From NCBI GenBank assembly GCA_041164265.1, contig JBEAPR010000091.1:1-44394 (forward strand): a DNA stretch of 44,394 nucleotides, read 5' to 3'. The notes under the pieces are model-generated. The model was given only the letters and a program-made list of their open reading frames with translations, ran no database searches and was not told the origin of the DNA. Both the position numbers and the translations under genes were made by a program. The number at the start of each line of letters is the position of its first letter. Position 1 is the first letter of the stretch. Below, in pieces: positions 10,001 to 17,527 of the stretch. This DNA is from CALAZP01 sp041164265 (lineage in GTDB: Bacteria; Bacteroidota; Bacteroidia; Chitinophagales; Saprospiraceae).

Positions 10001-12422
10001 CTTCAAAAAATATTTTTTCTTCTGCTGAACAGGTATCTGCACCAACTGTGGAAACAACTAAAGTATAATCAGTAGAGGTCAATGGTTTAAAAAAAGGTTC
10101 AGCAATATTGGGATCACTAATACCTAAAGTAGGGCTCCATTTATAAAAACTGTTAGTATCTATTGAAATGGGAATTTGCGCTTCTGTACCGTAACAAATG
10201 AAATTAGAATCCTGTAAATTGGCAGATTGGGTTAATAAAAAAGGAATTTCATTTTTATTGATTTGATGACTACAGTTATTCTCATCTGTAACGGTGTATT
10301 GGATATCAAGAGTTTCACTTTGATATAATTTGAATGTTGGATTAGGTTCATCGAAAACTAATCCATTAGAAAGTCGGTATTCGTAAAAGTTGGTATTGTT
10401 GTCTGAATTAATTGAATGATCTAGTAACTGCACCAGAACAGAATCCCGATTGCAAGAATTGTATTCAATTTTGAAGTCTGCTAGTAGCGTTTTTTGATCT
10501 ACATTGATTTCTTTGATAAGGGTGTCGCGGCAAACTTCCGAATCGGCCAAACTTAAGGTAATGGCATATTTTCCTGTATCAGGGAAGGTAAATAGCGGTT
10601 CAAAAACATTTGAAGTATCCGCTGAAATAGAATCAATTCCAAAATCCCATTTAAAATTATTTGCACCTTGAGAAAGATTTTCAAATATCACTTGCACTGA
10701 ACTCTTACAACTTTGTAGAAAGTCGAAGTCTAAAACAGGTGGGGTTTTTACCGTAACAGGAATGGAATCTGTAATATAACAAGCACCTCCACCAGCAGAA
10801 ATCGTGACCCTAAAAGTTATATCTTCTGTGGCGAGGAAAGACGGATTTCTTGAATTAGAATCGGATACCAATTCCGCAGGAGCCCAATTGTAGGTATAAC
10901 CTAAGTATTCTGGAGTAAGTGGATTTAATTCAACACTATCCCCAAGGCATGCCTCCAAACCATTAGGAATATTCAAATTCAGGTTTGGAATACTACTATC
11001 AAATGATTTGGTAAGGGTGCTTATACAGCCATATTCATTGGTTAAGGTCAAAGTTACATTCCCCAATATTCCGAATGGAACCGGAAAAAATGGACTTTCT
11101 TCTCGAGAGGTTAAAATGGTACTCCCATATTGTAGTTCCCAATAATAAGATACAATCTCTGCAGTATCAACAGTTAAATCAAACATTCTTACAACTGGAC
11201 TTTCTTCACAGCTATAGACATCAATTCTGAAATCCATATCTGCCCCAGTTCCATGAATCACTAAAGTTTGGATTAGGGTATCAGAACAAATAGTATTTGG
11301 TTCTGCTATTAAGGCCACTTGATAGGATCCCGGACCATCAAATGTGAAAGAAGGTCTGGCTAAATTAGAAGAATTTTCAGTAGAAGGCCAATCGAAATAC
11401 CAAAGAAAATTATCAGATTCAAGGCTATTATTATTAAAGCTATAGGTCAACGAATCACAGGTCGTCTCAGGCAGGTCATACCGAGCTGTTACAATTCCGC
11501 ATTGGGCAACATTATATTGAAAATCTCTTCTAGTAATGGACAGAAGATTACCAGTTTCCTTATTGTACTCTTCTACACAAAGACCTACAACAAATTGTCC
11601 CTCAAGTTCCGGGATACCGGTCATCACCCCAGTATTTGGGTCAATCTGAAGGGGCTCCCCTAATCCAAGTACATTATCAACTGAAAAATCAATTCCACTA
11701 CCACTAATCCAAGGGATGGTGTCATAAGGCGGATTGTTAGGGGGTTGTGGCACGGGGTTGGCCAAATTAGCTCCAGCTTTGGGTTGACAAAACTTATAAA
11801 CTAAAGAATCCTCCACATTGTCTTCTATGTCAATCGCAGAATGGTCAAATCGAAGAGATTGGCCATAGCAAACAAATATAGGAGGCCAAAAATTAATTTC
11901 TGGACTACTGTTACATATAAGGATAGCTTCTTCAGTGAGATCGATATCAAAAGTAGACCCAGTAGCAATTGGATCTTCAATATTGGTTATGGTTTCATTA
12001 CGGCAACACCTTTGGTAAACAATTTGATATCCCCCTGGAATTGGATCAAGTTGCACCGTATCAAGATAAGTCGTGGTATGAACACAGACATCGGGAGGGC
12101 TTACCAAACAAGGATCTGATTCATCGTAGTTTAGGGTGTCGTCCACCATTATTCCATTGACCATGGAAGGACTAATCAAAAGTTCCGTAATCAAAATTCC
12201 ATCTCTATTAAAGATACCTATAGAAGCAGGATCATCAAATAAAGCATTTGGGGCTGCATTCAAACAATCTCGATATACATCTAATTTAATTTGGAAGGTA
12301 TTATTACCTAAACATTTATATCCAATTTCACCCCCTACAATATGAGTGGCATTTGCCTGAAAATATCCACCGATTATAGATGTAAATACAAACAACAGAT
12401 GTTTCAAATACTTATTCTTCAT
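7020..12422 (-). CDS. large PKD-repeat surface protein with type B (gliding-motility) T9SS sorting domain
   Basis: This is an 1800-residue exported protein. A signal peptide (to about residue 25, ...YFQANA) is followed by the N-terminal module typical of these Bacteroidota proteins: THIVGGEIGYKC, then VYRDC, then VYQRCCRNETITNI. After about residue 310 come many Ig-like/PKD domains, recognisable from fragments such as FLWYFDWPS, FKWDFG and YHWDFQEVG followed by PxFTFxxxGxYxVxL. They alternate with a second repeated unit of the type YxWxP..L.sDP..anP...p..TTeY.V. The last 90 residues (1711-1800) are the type B sorting domain, with FIPNAFTPNGDGENDYF, IYNRWGEKVFES and GWDGTFKG. The protein should cross the outer membrane by T9SS and act on or beyond the surface, perhaps as an adhesin. 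Its ATG overlaps the end of the upstream OmpA-type gene by 11 bases. Confidence 0.93.
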   Translation of the reverse strand: MKNKYLKHLLFVFTSIIGGYFQANATHIVGGEIGYKCLGNNTFQIKLDVYRDCLNAAPNALFDDPASIGIFNRDGILITELLISPSMVNGIMVDDTLNYDESDPCLVSPPDVCVHTTTYLDTVQLDPIPGGYQIVYQRCCRNETITNIEDPIATGSTFDIDLTEEAILICNSSPEINFWPPIFVCYGQSLRFDHSAIDIEDNVEDSLVYKFCQPKAGANLANPVPQPPNNPPYDTIPWISGSGIDFSVDNVLGLGEPLQIDPNTGVMTGIPELEGQFVVGLCVEEYNKETGNLLSITRRDFQYNVAQCGIVTARYDLPETTCDSLTYSFNNNSLESDNFLWYFDWPSTENSSNLARPSFTFDGPGSYQVALIAEPNTICSDTLIQTLVIHGTGADMDFRIDVYSCEESPVVRMFDLTVDTAEIVSYYWELQYGSTILTSREESPFFPVPFGILGNVTLTLTNEYGCISTLTKSFDSSIPNLNLNIPNGLEACLGDSVELNPLTPEYLGYTYNWAPAELVSDSNSRNPSFLATEDITFRVTISAGGGACYITDSIPVTVKTPPVLDFDFLQSCKSSVQVIFENLSQGANNFKWDFGIDSISADTSNVFEPLFTFPDTGKYAITLSLADSEVCRDTLIKEINVDQKTLLADFKIEYNSCNRDSVLVQLLDHSINSDNNTNFYEYRLSNGLVFDEPNPTFKLYQSETLDIQYTVTDENNCSHQINKNEIPFLLTQSANLQDSNFICYGTEAQIPISIDTNSFYKWSPTLGISDPNIAEPFFKPLTSTDYTLVVSTVGADTCSAEEKIFFEVSPTANLSLVGAGLSCEDSTQVIATSDLPVTFEWYSTGSKERMGTGDSIGLAISGIDSFYVESTTLDKGCKEQFYFEVIGGPIDLALPDTAAVCQGEPFSLNVQNLDLNDSLTFSWQSSEFFLTGINSANPILKDTIGERIVYLTTTSQYGCTRLDSIQTAVIDTNYSLSFTYEFECDGATINFTNTSSNALAYHWDFQEVGVFSESRATDPTYTYSKAGTYVVTLSLGYDVACGNRVYRDTINVAAVELAANFQKSIESCGNTSQTIKFEDTSINIFENTLTYQWNFSNGQSSNEANPSIEILESGPVIATMVITSENNCSASFTDSFQVYIPQVFIPDTLVVCRGIPTFLNPQPDTNLVYSWSPNIGLDFTQGANPEVTPQSTTTYTVTATHFGFDTCQYIQEVVVKVPEPLNLATQGNTLTCGEDAVLLATANVGTNIFWENSTGNLINNGTDQISINPFRVDTVTAVAVDTFGCIEKEKVLVVDNGVDYDTDFPIGADTSFCQGDTLLINVVNLDSLDDLTFNWDPSEIVTLTDQPGNIKVSFSENQQTLLGYISNQLGCLDTITLTSDITPLDANLLDTIFTCPDVLFELGENADPTYIYDWGPSELVSNTSIPNPTASVINNTSFKVSIAYPGTPCQTDIEVLAIVYDSIRFTLLPDTTLCYQDSLHLFVSSNNSTDVRWSYQSDLSSFFASGDTVIGLATPGQILYAEVTDSNGCVLADALTIGDGVIQATLKPLDTVLCEPARDIEIQVINQKPNDSLVYFWEPVTEILSDPFVGPSATVTAVDSNNFTVFLENQFDCKDTLNTSIQFVDLGVAEVFADPSTIFPNDTARLEVLGCESCIYNWTPANSLSDPTIANPLAQPSTTTEYLVELEKLGCTEILPITVQVRDDLPCSEPYIFIPNAFTPNGDGENDYFKVRSEIIIDLNMKIYNRWGEKVFESSQQETGWDGTFKGKMLLPNVFGYVVEGTCYNEEKFIKKGNITLLKY

Positions 12423-14901
12423 CTACCAGTTTTACATTTATTCCAATAATATCAGCCCTTCGGGAAAAAGATGCACTAAAACTATACACAGAGTTTCTCA
12501 AATCGCTCATATCCTCTAATTTGCTTTTAATTTCTGGATCTATTCCAGGGTCTTCTCCGATTGGAAGGATTTTAATTTTGAATGTTCCTTTTTCCAAATA
12601 AGGTTTGATGGCTCCGTTTTTATAGGCTTCAAATTCTTTAACCAAACTATTAATTCTACGCTCAGCTAACTTTTGGTTGTATTCTTCATCTCCTCTTGGA
12701 CTCGTATATCCTTGAAGTTCAATTTCCAATTCATTACCCTCCTCGAGAAAAGGAACTAATTTTTCTAAAAATAATTTGAGGGTAATCTGCCCACCTAAAA
12801 CATCCCGATCGAAAAAATTTCTCAATCTAGTTGCGCTCACTAAGGTATCCTCTGGAGCCATCCCCTCAATAAATTTCTGTACGAAAAGGTCTTTTTGTTG
12901 ATAGTAATCCTTTGATGCTTCAGAGTAGGTGGAGCTGGAAATACTAGTTAATGTTTTGGGGCCAGGCTCGTCATTATTGTAATAAAGTGAAAAAGGTAAA
13001 GGGGGAATAGGGTCAGGATGAAGACATATTTCAAAGGTGATTTGATTCCCAAATTCTATTACATCAGCCACTGTAAATGTTTTCTCAATTTCAGCAGGTT
13101 GGTAACCAACGCGTTGTGCCTTTAATTTGATTTCGGAATTCAAAGGAATGGATTTAAATAAAAATTCTTGCTGCTCATTTTTTATAGCAGTGGGAAAAAC
13201 TTGCCTTTTTACGCCTCCCTTGAATTCATTTAGCTCTATTTGTACCTCTTTCAATGGCTCTTCAGTTTTGCAATCAAAGGTTAAAACTTCTAGGTCTATC
13301 AGACTTTTTTTGAGGTACACCTCATAGGTGAGGGTAGAATCTTTAATGATAATTTGATTTCTCAAGTCTATTACTTGAGAATAAGGAATAAATGTTGACT
13401 TATTTACTTCCAAGCGAAAGTATCCAAATTGGGAAAGTAAAAAATCATAACGATTATCATTGACGATGGGCGGGATATTACCAGTGGGCATCTCATTGCC
13501 CTCCAATTCAAGTAATAATACTAGTGCATCTGTAACCGGCTTGCGTAATTCAGGCGTTCCTTCGTATACTTCTACCACTAATTCGATAGTTGGGGAAAGC
13601 TCAGCCGTAAAAATATCATTACAGCAAGCCTTTGAGAATACATCAACCACCTGAGTACCTGGACGATTAGAGGTAAAAAAGGCCTTGTTGCCTACATCGT
13701 CAATAATAAAATATTGATCGTCATAGGAGGAATTGAAAGCAACGCCCCCATTTTTGATTTGGGTGGGTACATAAGGAGAATCGAAAACGGAGGACTGGAA
13801 AATATCATATCCTCCCAAAGAGGCTATCTGAAAGTTTGAACTAAAAAAAAGGCTTTGTGCTTTTTCATTAAAAAATGGAGTAATTTCATTCCCTAAAGTA
13901 TTAATCTGACGCAAATTAATTGGCTTGGAAACTTCCCCGTTGGCTAAGATTTCAGCAGCATAAATATCGTATCCCTGGTTGCGCCCTCCAAAAGGTCTAT
14001 TGGAAGAAAAATACAATATGTCCTTCTCTTCTTTTTGATGAAATCCTGCAGCAGGTTGAGTGGTGGAATACCCCTCTAAATTTATATTTAAGGTATCCTC
14101 AGGTCCAAAAGATCCATCTGGACCTATCGCTCTAAAAAAAATCTCACAGGTAATTTCATTATCATCATCGTATTTGCATCCTGAATAATATACTAGCGAG
14201 TTGTTTTTAGCGAAAGTTAAATTTCCAATAATTCTGGTTGAATCATTTAGGACATCCATGGATTTAAGATCTAATGTCCCTATTGGAAGTTCAAAAATTT
14301 TGGCCCCTTTTCTTTCTGGAAAATGCTTGTCTTTTGCCAATTTCTCTTTGAAAGAGGCAAAATATAGTTTGTCTCGATTAAGCGTCAAACCAAATTCAGA
14401 TTCTGGAGAATTAATCCCTTCGGGAAAAATTTTAAGGGCTACTCTACGGGTGGTATCTTTATTAGATTCCGCCCAATAGCACTGTTCCTTGAGTAAGTTG
14501 GAAAGTTCCTGATATTTTTCTTTTTCACTTGATTTAAGTTGGTTAAAATCATTAATCCAATATAAACCTTGCTGGTAGTTAGATTTTGTAATAGCTATTT
14601 GTGCTTTTCTAATTCTAGCTAGGGGAAACTGATGATTGGTATCTAATTGAATAACTTCGTCAATTACAGTTTCCGCCAGATCAAAGGCTTTAAAATTCCA
14701 AGCTGCATCACCATATTTATACTTATTAGAGAGGGAAGTGGAATCATATTCTAATGCTATTTCATAGTATTTCATAGCAGTGTAATAATCGCCGTTAACC
14801 ATGGCTGTGTCCCCTGCCTCCACCCATGCTTTCAAGGACTGGCCTATACTCTGACTATTTACCAGCACAAAAAATAATAATATGGATATTATTTTCCTCA
14901 T
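12412..14901 (-). CDS. OmpA-family protein with TPR, PD40 propeller and carboxypeptidase-regulatory domain (PorE-like architecture)
   Basis: This 829-residue exported protein has a signal peptide of about 20 residues (MRKIISILLFFVLVNSQSIG). It then shows tetratricopeptide-like helices (about 25-140, including DYYTAMKYYEIALEYDST). A PD40/WD40-like propeller follows (about 170-430, with LYFSSNRPFGGRNQGYDIY), then a carboxypeptidase-regulatory-like beta domain (about 530-620). Last is an OmpA C-terminal peptidoglycan-binding domain (about 690-800, with GYTSPRGDEEYNQKLAERR). The same domain order is known for PorE of Porphyromonas gingivalis, which links the T9SS to peptidoglycan. Here it more likely anchors the adhesin apparatus encoded around it, as SprC/SprD-type genes lie near sprB in Flavobacterium. 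It starts 28 bases after the PorP/SprF gene and overlaps the next gene by 11 bases. Confidence 0.9.
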   Translation of the reverse strand: MRKIISILLFFVLVNSQSIGQSLKAWVEAGDTAMVNGDYYTAMKYYEIALEYDSTSLSNKYKYGDAAWNFKAFDLAETVIDEVIQLDTNHQFPLARIRKAQIAITKSNYQQGLYWINDFNQLKSSEKEKYQELSNLLKEQCYWAESNKDTTRRVALKIFPEGINSPESEFGLTLNRDKLYFASFKEKLAKDKHFPERKGAKIFELPIGTLDLKSMDVLNDSTRIIGNLTFAKNNSLVYYSGCKYDDDNEITCEIFFRAIGPDGSFGPEDTLNINLEGYSTTQPAAGFHQKEEKDILYFSSNRPFGGRNQGYDIYAAEILANGEVSKPINLRQINTLGNEITPFFNEKAQSLFFSSNFQIASLGGYDIFQSSVFDSPYVPTQIKNGGVAFNSSYDDQYFIIDDVGNKAFFTSNRPGTQVVDVFSKACCNDIFTAELSPTIELVVEVYEGTPELRKPVTDALVLLLELEGNEMPTGNIPPIVNDNRYDFLLSQFGYFRLEVNKSTFIPYSQVIDLRNQIIIKDSTLTYEVYLKKSLIDLEVLTFDCKTEEPLKEVQIELNEFKGGVKRQVFPTAIKNEQQEFLFKSIPLNSEIKLKAQRVGYQPAEIEKTFTVADVIEFGNQITFEICLHPDPIPPLPFSLYYNNDEPGPKTLTSISSSTYSEASKDYYQQKDLFVQKFIEGMAPEDTLVSATRLRNFFDRDVLGGQITLKLFLEKLVPFLEEGNELEIELQGYTSPRGDEEYNQKLAERRINSLVKEFEAYKNGAIKPYLEKGTFKIKILPIGEDPGIDPEIKSKLEDMSDLRNSVYSFSASFSRRADIIGINVKLVDEE

Positions 14902-14929
14902 ACTATCATTAACTATAGTTTAAGTCCCC

Positions 14930-15988
14930 CTAGATTAAAGGACAAATTTTAAATTCTGGAACAGGGGGAACTTTCCTAATGATGTATTGAATGGAAAATT
15001 CAGGACCTCCTCTTCCTTTGTTCGCAGCATTGAAATCAGAAATTGTACTATCATATGAAAAACCTACCTTCCAATTGTTGTAATTTAACTGAACTGCGGG
15101 AAACAAAGCATCGCTCGCATCAAAAAATCTTATATTGAAACCTAACTGCAGAGAAACCTGATTACCAGGCTTTTTACTCAAATGTAATTTTCCACCTATT
15201 CCTGCAATAGTTTCGTGAAAAGGCCCCTGAAATTGAACGGATAAATTACCCAATAAATCAAAATCTCCTCCAAGCATCAAAGTCCCTAACACATAAGGAT
15301 TCACCCTTACTGCAAGAGGAAGTGGAGCCCCCTCTTCTAAAAACCTTTGATCCGGTTGATTTATATGAAATAATCCAACCCCAAAATCAATTTTATTTCT
15401 TTGCTCCAATCGATCAATGAGCCCCTCTCTATCGCGCTGTTGGATTCTAATATTAATTCCAGCTGAAAGTCCAAAGAAGTTATTATTAGTGGTTGGAAAA
15501 TTTTCACCAGATCCAGTGTTAGGATCATACACACCCAATAATGGATCATATTGATTGTCAAAAGTTAATTTACTAAAGTTAAATGTTCGGTGATTGAAGG
15601 TAGCCTGACTGCCTACAGAAACAAATACCTTTGGAGAGAATCGTTTAGTGTAAGAGCCTGAAACTCCTATTTTGGTCCTGGTTAATTTTGAAATTCCAGC
15701 TATATCGTGTTGGAAGATAAGCCCTCCTGCAAAAAAACTTCTATCCATCCCTTTATTCGCAAAGTTCTGGTCATAGGCTACATTTAAGGTCTGAAACGCA
15801 ACTGGAACGGATGACCATTGGTTTCGGTAATTGGAAGAAAATCTCATATCTCCTCCAAAAACACCTGTTAAAGCTGGATTTAGATCAAACGGAGCGTTAT
15901 AAAATTGAGAGAAATGTATGTCTTGTCCTAACGACTTAAAAGCCAATAGAAGTAAAATAAGAACCCTTACTTTATAGATGTATTTCAT
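14930..15988 (-). CDS. PorP/SprF family type IX secretion outer-membrane protein
   Basis: The product is a 352-residue outer-membrane protein. It begins with a signal peptide (MKYIYKVRVLILLLLAFKSLGQ) and the family's conserved opening DIHFSQFYNAPFDLNPALTG, followed by RFSSNYRNQWSSV. The rest has alternating beta strands rich in glycine and aromatic residues, ending in a barrel-like C-terminus. PorP/SprF proteins are outer-membrane partners of T9SS; SprF of Flavobacterium is needed to export or attach the adhesin SprB and is encoded beside it. Here the gene is first in an operon with an OmpA-type protein and a giant type B substrate, the same logic. A -7-like element lies about 80 bases upstream. 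Which PorP/SprF paralogue it is cannot be decided. Confidence 0.92.
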   Translation of the reverse strand: MKYIYKVRVLILLLLAFKSLGQDIHFSQFYNAPFDLNPALTGVFGGDMRFSSNYRNQWSSVPVAFQTLNVAYDQNFANKGMDRSFFAGGLIFQHDIAGISKLTRTKIGVSGSYTKRFSPKVFVSVGSQATFNHRTFNFSKLTFDNQYDPLLGVYDPNTGSGENFPTTNNNFFGLSAGINIRIQQRDREGLIDRLEQRNKIDFGVGLFHINQPDQRFLEEGAPLPLAVRVNPYVLGTLMLGGDFDLLGNLSVQFQGPFHETIAGIGGKLHLSKKPGNQVSLQLGFNIRFFDASDALFPAVQLNYNNWKVGFSYDSTISDFNAANKGRGGPEFSIQYIIRKVPPVPEFKICPLI

Positions 15989-16067
15989 ACTTCCTTTTTA
16001 GCAAAAGATTGCCAAACCAATTAGGATTGTTATCAATCAAAAAATTTGAACCAGTAAGTAGTCTTAT

Positions 16068-16075
16068 CAAATTTA
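16068..16075 (-). promoter_or_regulatory. candidate -7 element of the PorP/SprF operon
   Basis: On the minus strand this reads TAAATTTG, an exact TAnnTTTG match. It would give a leader of about 70 bases before the ATG at 15988. No clear TTG/TTTG -33 element is present at the right distance, so the call is tentative. Confidence 0.3.
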
Positions 16076-16134
16076 ATTGTAAAAATACGCATAAATAACA
16101 TATTATTATAATCTAATTATATAACCATTTCTTT

Positions 16135-16158
16135 GATTATCAGTACCGTTAGATAATC
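16135..16158. promoter_or_regulatory. inverted repeat between the divergent PorP/SprF and beta-helix genes
   Basis: GATTATC (16135-16141) and GATAATC (16152-16158) are perfect 7-base arms separated by 10 bases. They sit in the 275-base divergent intergenic region, upstream of the beta-helix gene promoter. The spacing and location suit a dimeric regulator binding site. A weak hairpin is the alternative. Apart from this and the promoter elements, the region is AT-rich and featureless. Confidence 0.35.
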
Positions 16159-16183
16159 GTATTTTTAACAAATGGGCTTTTTA

Positions 16184-16214
16184 TTGTTTATGATGATTTC
16201 TTACCATATATTTG
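16184..16214 (+). promoter_or_regulatory. Bacteroidetes-type promoter of the beta-helix gene
   Basis: A -33 TTG (16184-16186) is followed after 20 bases by TATATTTG (16207-16214), an exact TAnnTTTG -7 element. This would start transcription near 16221 and give a leader of about 43 bases before the ATG at 16264. Confidence 0.5.
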
Positions 16215-16263
16215 TCAGCCCGCATTTGTGGCACAGTTATTGTCCAAATCATGTTAAAACGAA

Positions 16264-17283
16264 ATGATAGTGAATAAATATATCTTAATAGCCCTCTTAT
16301 TTCCCTTCTTGGCTCATACCAAAATATGGTATGTTGCTCAGGGAATGAGTGGTGATGGCTCATCTTGGACAGCAGCTAATGGAAATCTATCGAGCATGTT
16401 AACACTTGCAAAGCCGGGAGATCAAGTTTGGGTTAAATTCGGAACTTACACTCCCACTGAGGATAGTAATAGGTCGGTATCTTTCGTCATTCCAAGTGGC
16501 GTTGCACTTTATGGGGGTTTTGAAGGGACGGAGAGCCAAGTCGATCAGAGAGATTTAAGTATTTATCAATCCATTTTATCAGGTAATATTGGAGATGAGA
16601 AAATACATACAGATAATTCTTATTCAGTTATTCTCACTATTAATGCAGAATCCTCAACTATTGTAGATGGGTTCATCATTAAAGAAGGTTATGCTGATGG
16701 AGCAGGTCTACCAGGAAGCTCTCAAAGGGCAGGTGCCGGTTGGTATAATCAAGGGATTGATGGAGGTGTTTCCAATCCAACCATCATCAATTGTATTTTT
16801 CAGGATAATTTTGCCTTGGAAGGAGCTGGATTATATAATAATGCCACTGATGGAAGATGTAATCCATACATTAGGAATTCTGCCTTTATTAAGAATAGGG
16901 CAGATTTAGATGGAGGCGCCATTTTTAATAATGGTTTAAGAGGCGAGTGCAGTCCCTTAATTTTAGACTCTTATTTTGCTGAAAACGAGGCTACCTATGG
17001 GGCTGGAATTCTTAACCAAGGAGCTCAGGGAGTGGTAAAACCACTAATTAGTAATTGTTCTTTTTCCAACAATAGTTCTTTTATAAAGGGTTCTAGTATC
17101 TATAGCTTTAACCAAGATATGTCAGATTGTGCACCAATTGTACAAGGTTGTTCTTTTGAAGAAAACAAATCAGGAATATCAGGCCCTTCTATTAGCAGTA
17201 ATATAAGTGATTTGTTGTTTGAAAGTTTCTCCAAATCTTCAGCAGCTAAGCCTGGTTTATATATCCGGTCTACAGCCAACTAA
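16264..17283 (+). CDS. secreted right-handed beta-helix (polymorphic outer-membrane type) protein
   Basis: The product is 339 residues with an N-terminal signal segment (MIVNKYILIALLFPFLAHTK). Next comes the opening that this Bacteroidota family uses: IWYVAQGMSGDGSSWTAANG, then LAKPGDQVWVKFGTYTPT, then GVALYGGFEGTES. From about residue 120 the protein consists of beta-helix rungs rich in Asn, Gly and Ala with repeating pieces such as IINCIFQDNFALEGAGLYN, IRNSAFIKNRADLDGGAIFN and LDSYFAENEATYGAGILN, each about 30-40 residues. Relatives are often much longer and end in a T9SS sorting domain; this one stops at residue 339 with no sorting domain visible, so it may be a short form or a truncated gene. 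It is divergent from the PorP/SprF operon. The function may be carbohydrate binding or adhesion. Confidence 0.82.
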   Translation: MIVNKYILIALLFPFLAHTKIWYVAQGMSGDGSSWTAANGNLSSMLTLAKPGDQVWVKFGTYTPTEDSNRSVSFVIPSGVALYGGFEGTESQVDQRDLSIYQSILSGNIGDEKIHTDNSYSVILTINAESSTIVDGFIIKEGYADGAGLPGSSQRAGAGWYNQGIDGGVSNPTIINCIFQDNFALEGAGLYNNATDGRCNPYIRNSAFIKNRADLDGGAIFNNGLRGECSPLILDSYFAENEATYGAGILNQGAQGVVKPLISNCSFSNNSSFIKGSSIYSFNQDMSDCAPIVQGCSFEENKSGISGPSISSNISDLLFESFSKSSAAKPGLYIRSTAN

Positions 17284-17352
17284 ATATAGTTATCAAACTT
17301 TTTCGGTTCTAGCTATAAGTAATGTCCATTCAAGAATTCGCATTTATATTGA

Positions 17353-17427
17353 CTGAATGAATCAGTTAGGAGATTTATTCTGTATATCACCTCTTAATAA
17401 TAGCTAAAGGGCAAGGTTCAATTCAGT
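17353..17427 (+). repeat. 75-base repeat unit, copy 1
   Basis: The unit starts CTGAATGAATCAG and ends GGTTCAATTCAGT, so its own ends are also inverted (CTGAAT/ATTCAG). Inside, TTAGGAG can pair with CTCTTAA with one G-U pair to form a short hairpin. It differs from copy 2 at 4 of 75 positions and the two are separated by 14 bases (repeat period 89). Confidence 0.85.
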
Positions 17428-17441
17428 AGATTTTAGTGTTG

Positions 17442-17516
17442 CTGAATGAATCAGTTAGGAGATTTATTTTGTATATCACCTCTTAATAATAGTTAAAGAG
17501 CAAGGTTCGATTCAGT
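17442..17516 (+). repeat. 75-base repeat unit, copy 2
   Basis: This is a direct copy of 17353-17427 with four substitutions (C to T at unit position 28, two changes in GTTAAAGAGC, and one in GGTTCGATTCAGT). The low divergence suggests a recent duplication or conservation of structure. Confidence 0.85.
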
Positions 17517-17527
17517 CAATTGTTCGA

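Larger units (their letters stand above)
17348..17520. repeat. 173-base element: two 75-base direct repeats bounded by an 11-base inverted repeat
   Basis: ATTGACTGAAT at 17348-17358 is the exact reverse complement of ATTCAGTCAAT at 17510-17520. Between them lie two near-identical 75-base units. The element occupies most of the space between the beta-helix gene and the convergent dehydratase gene and ends 7 bases from the latter's stop. No open frame is present and I see no clear target-site duplication. It could be a small non-autonomous mobile element, a REP/BIME-like repeat or a bidirectional terminator. Confidence 0.75.

Noticed and set aside
17348..17520. CRISPR array
   Set aside because: There are only two long units with a 14-base spacer and no cas gene; the structure does not fit an array.
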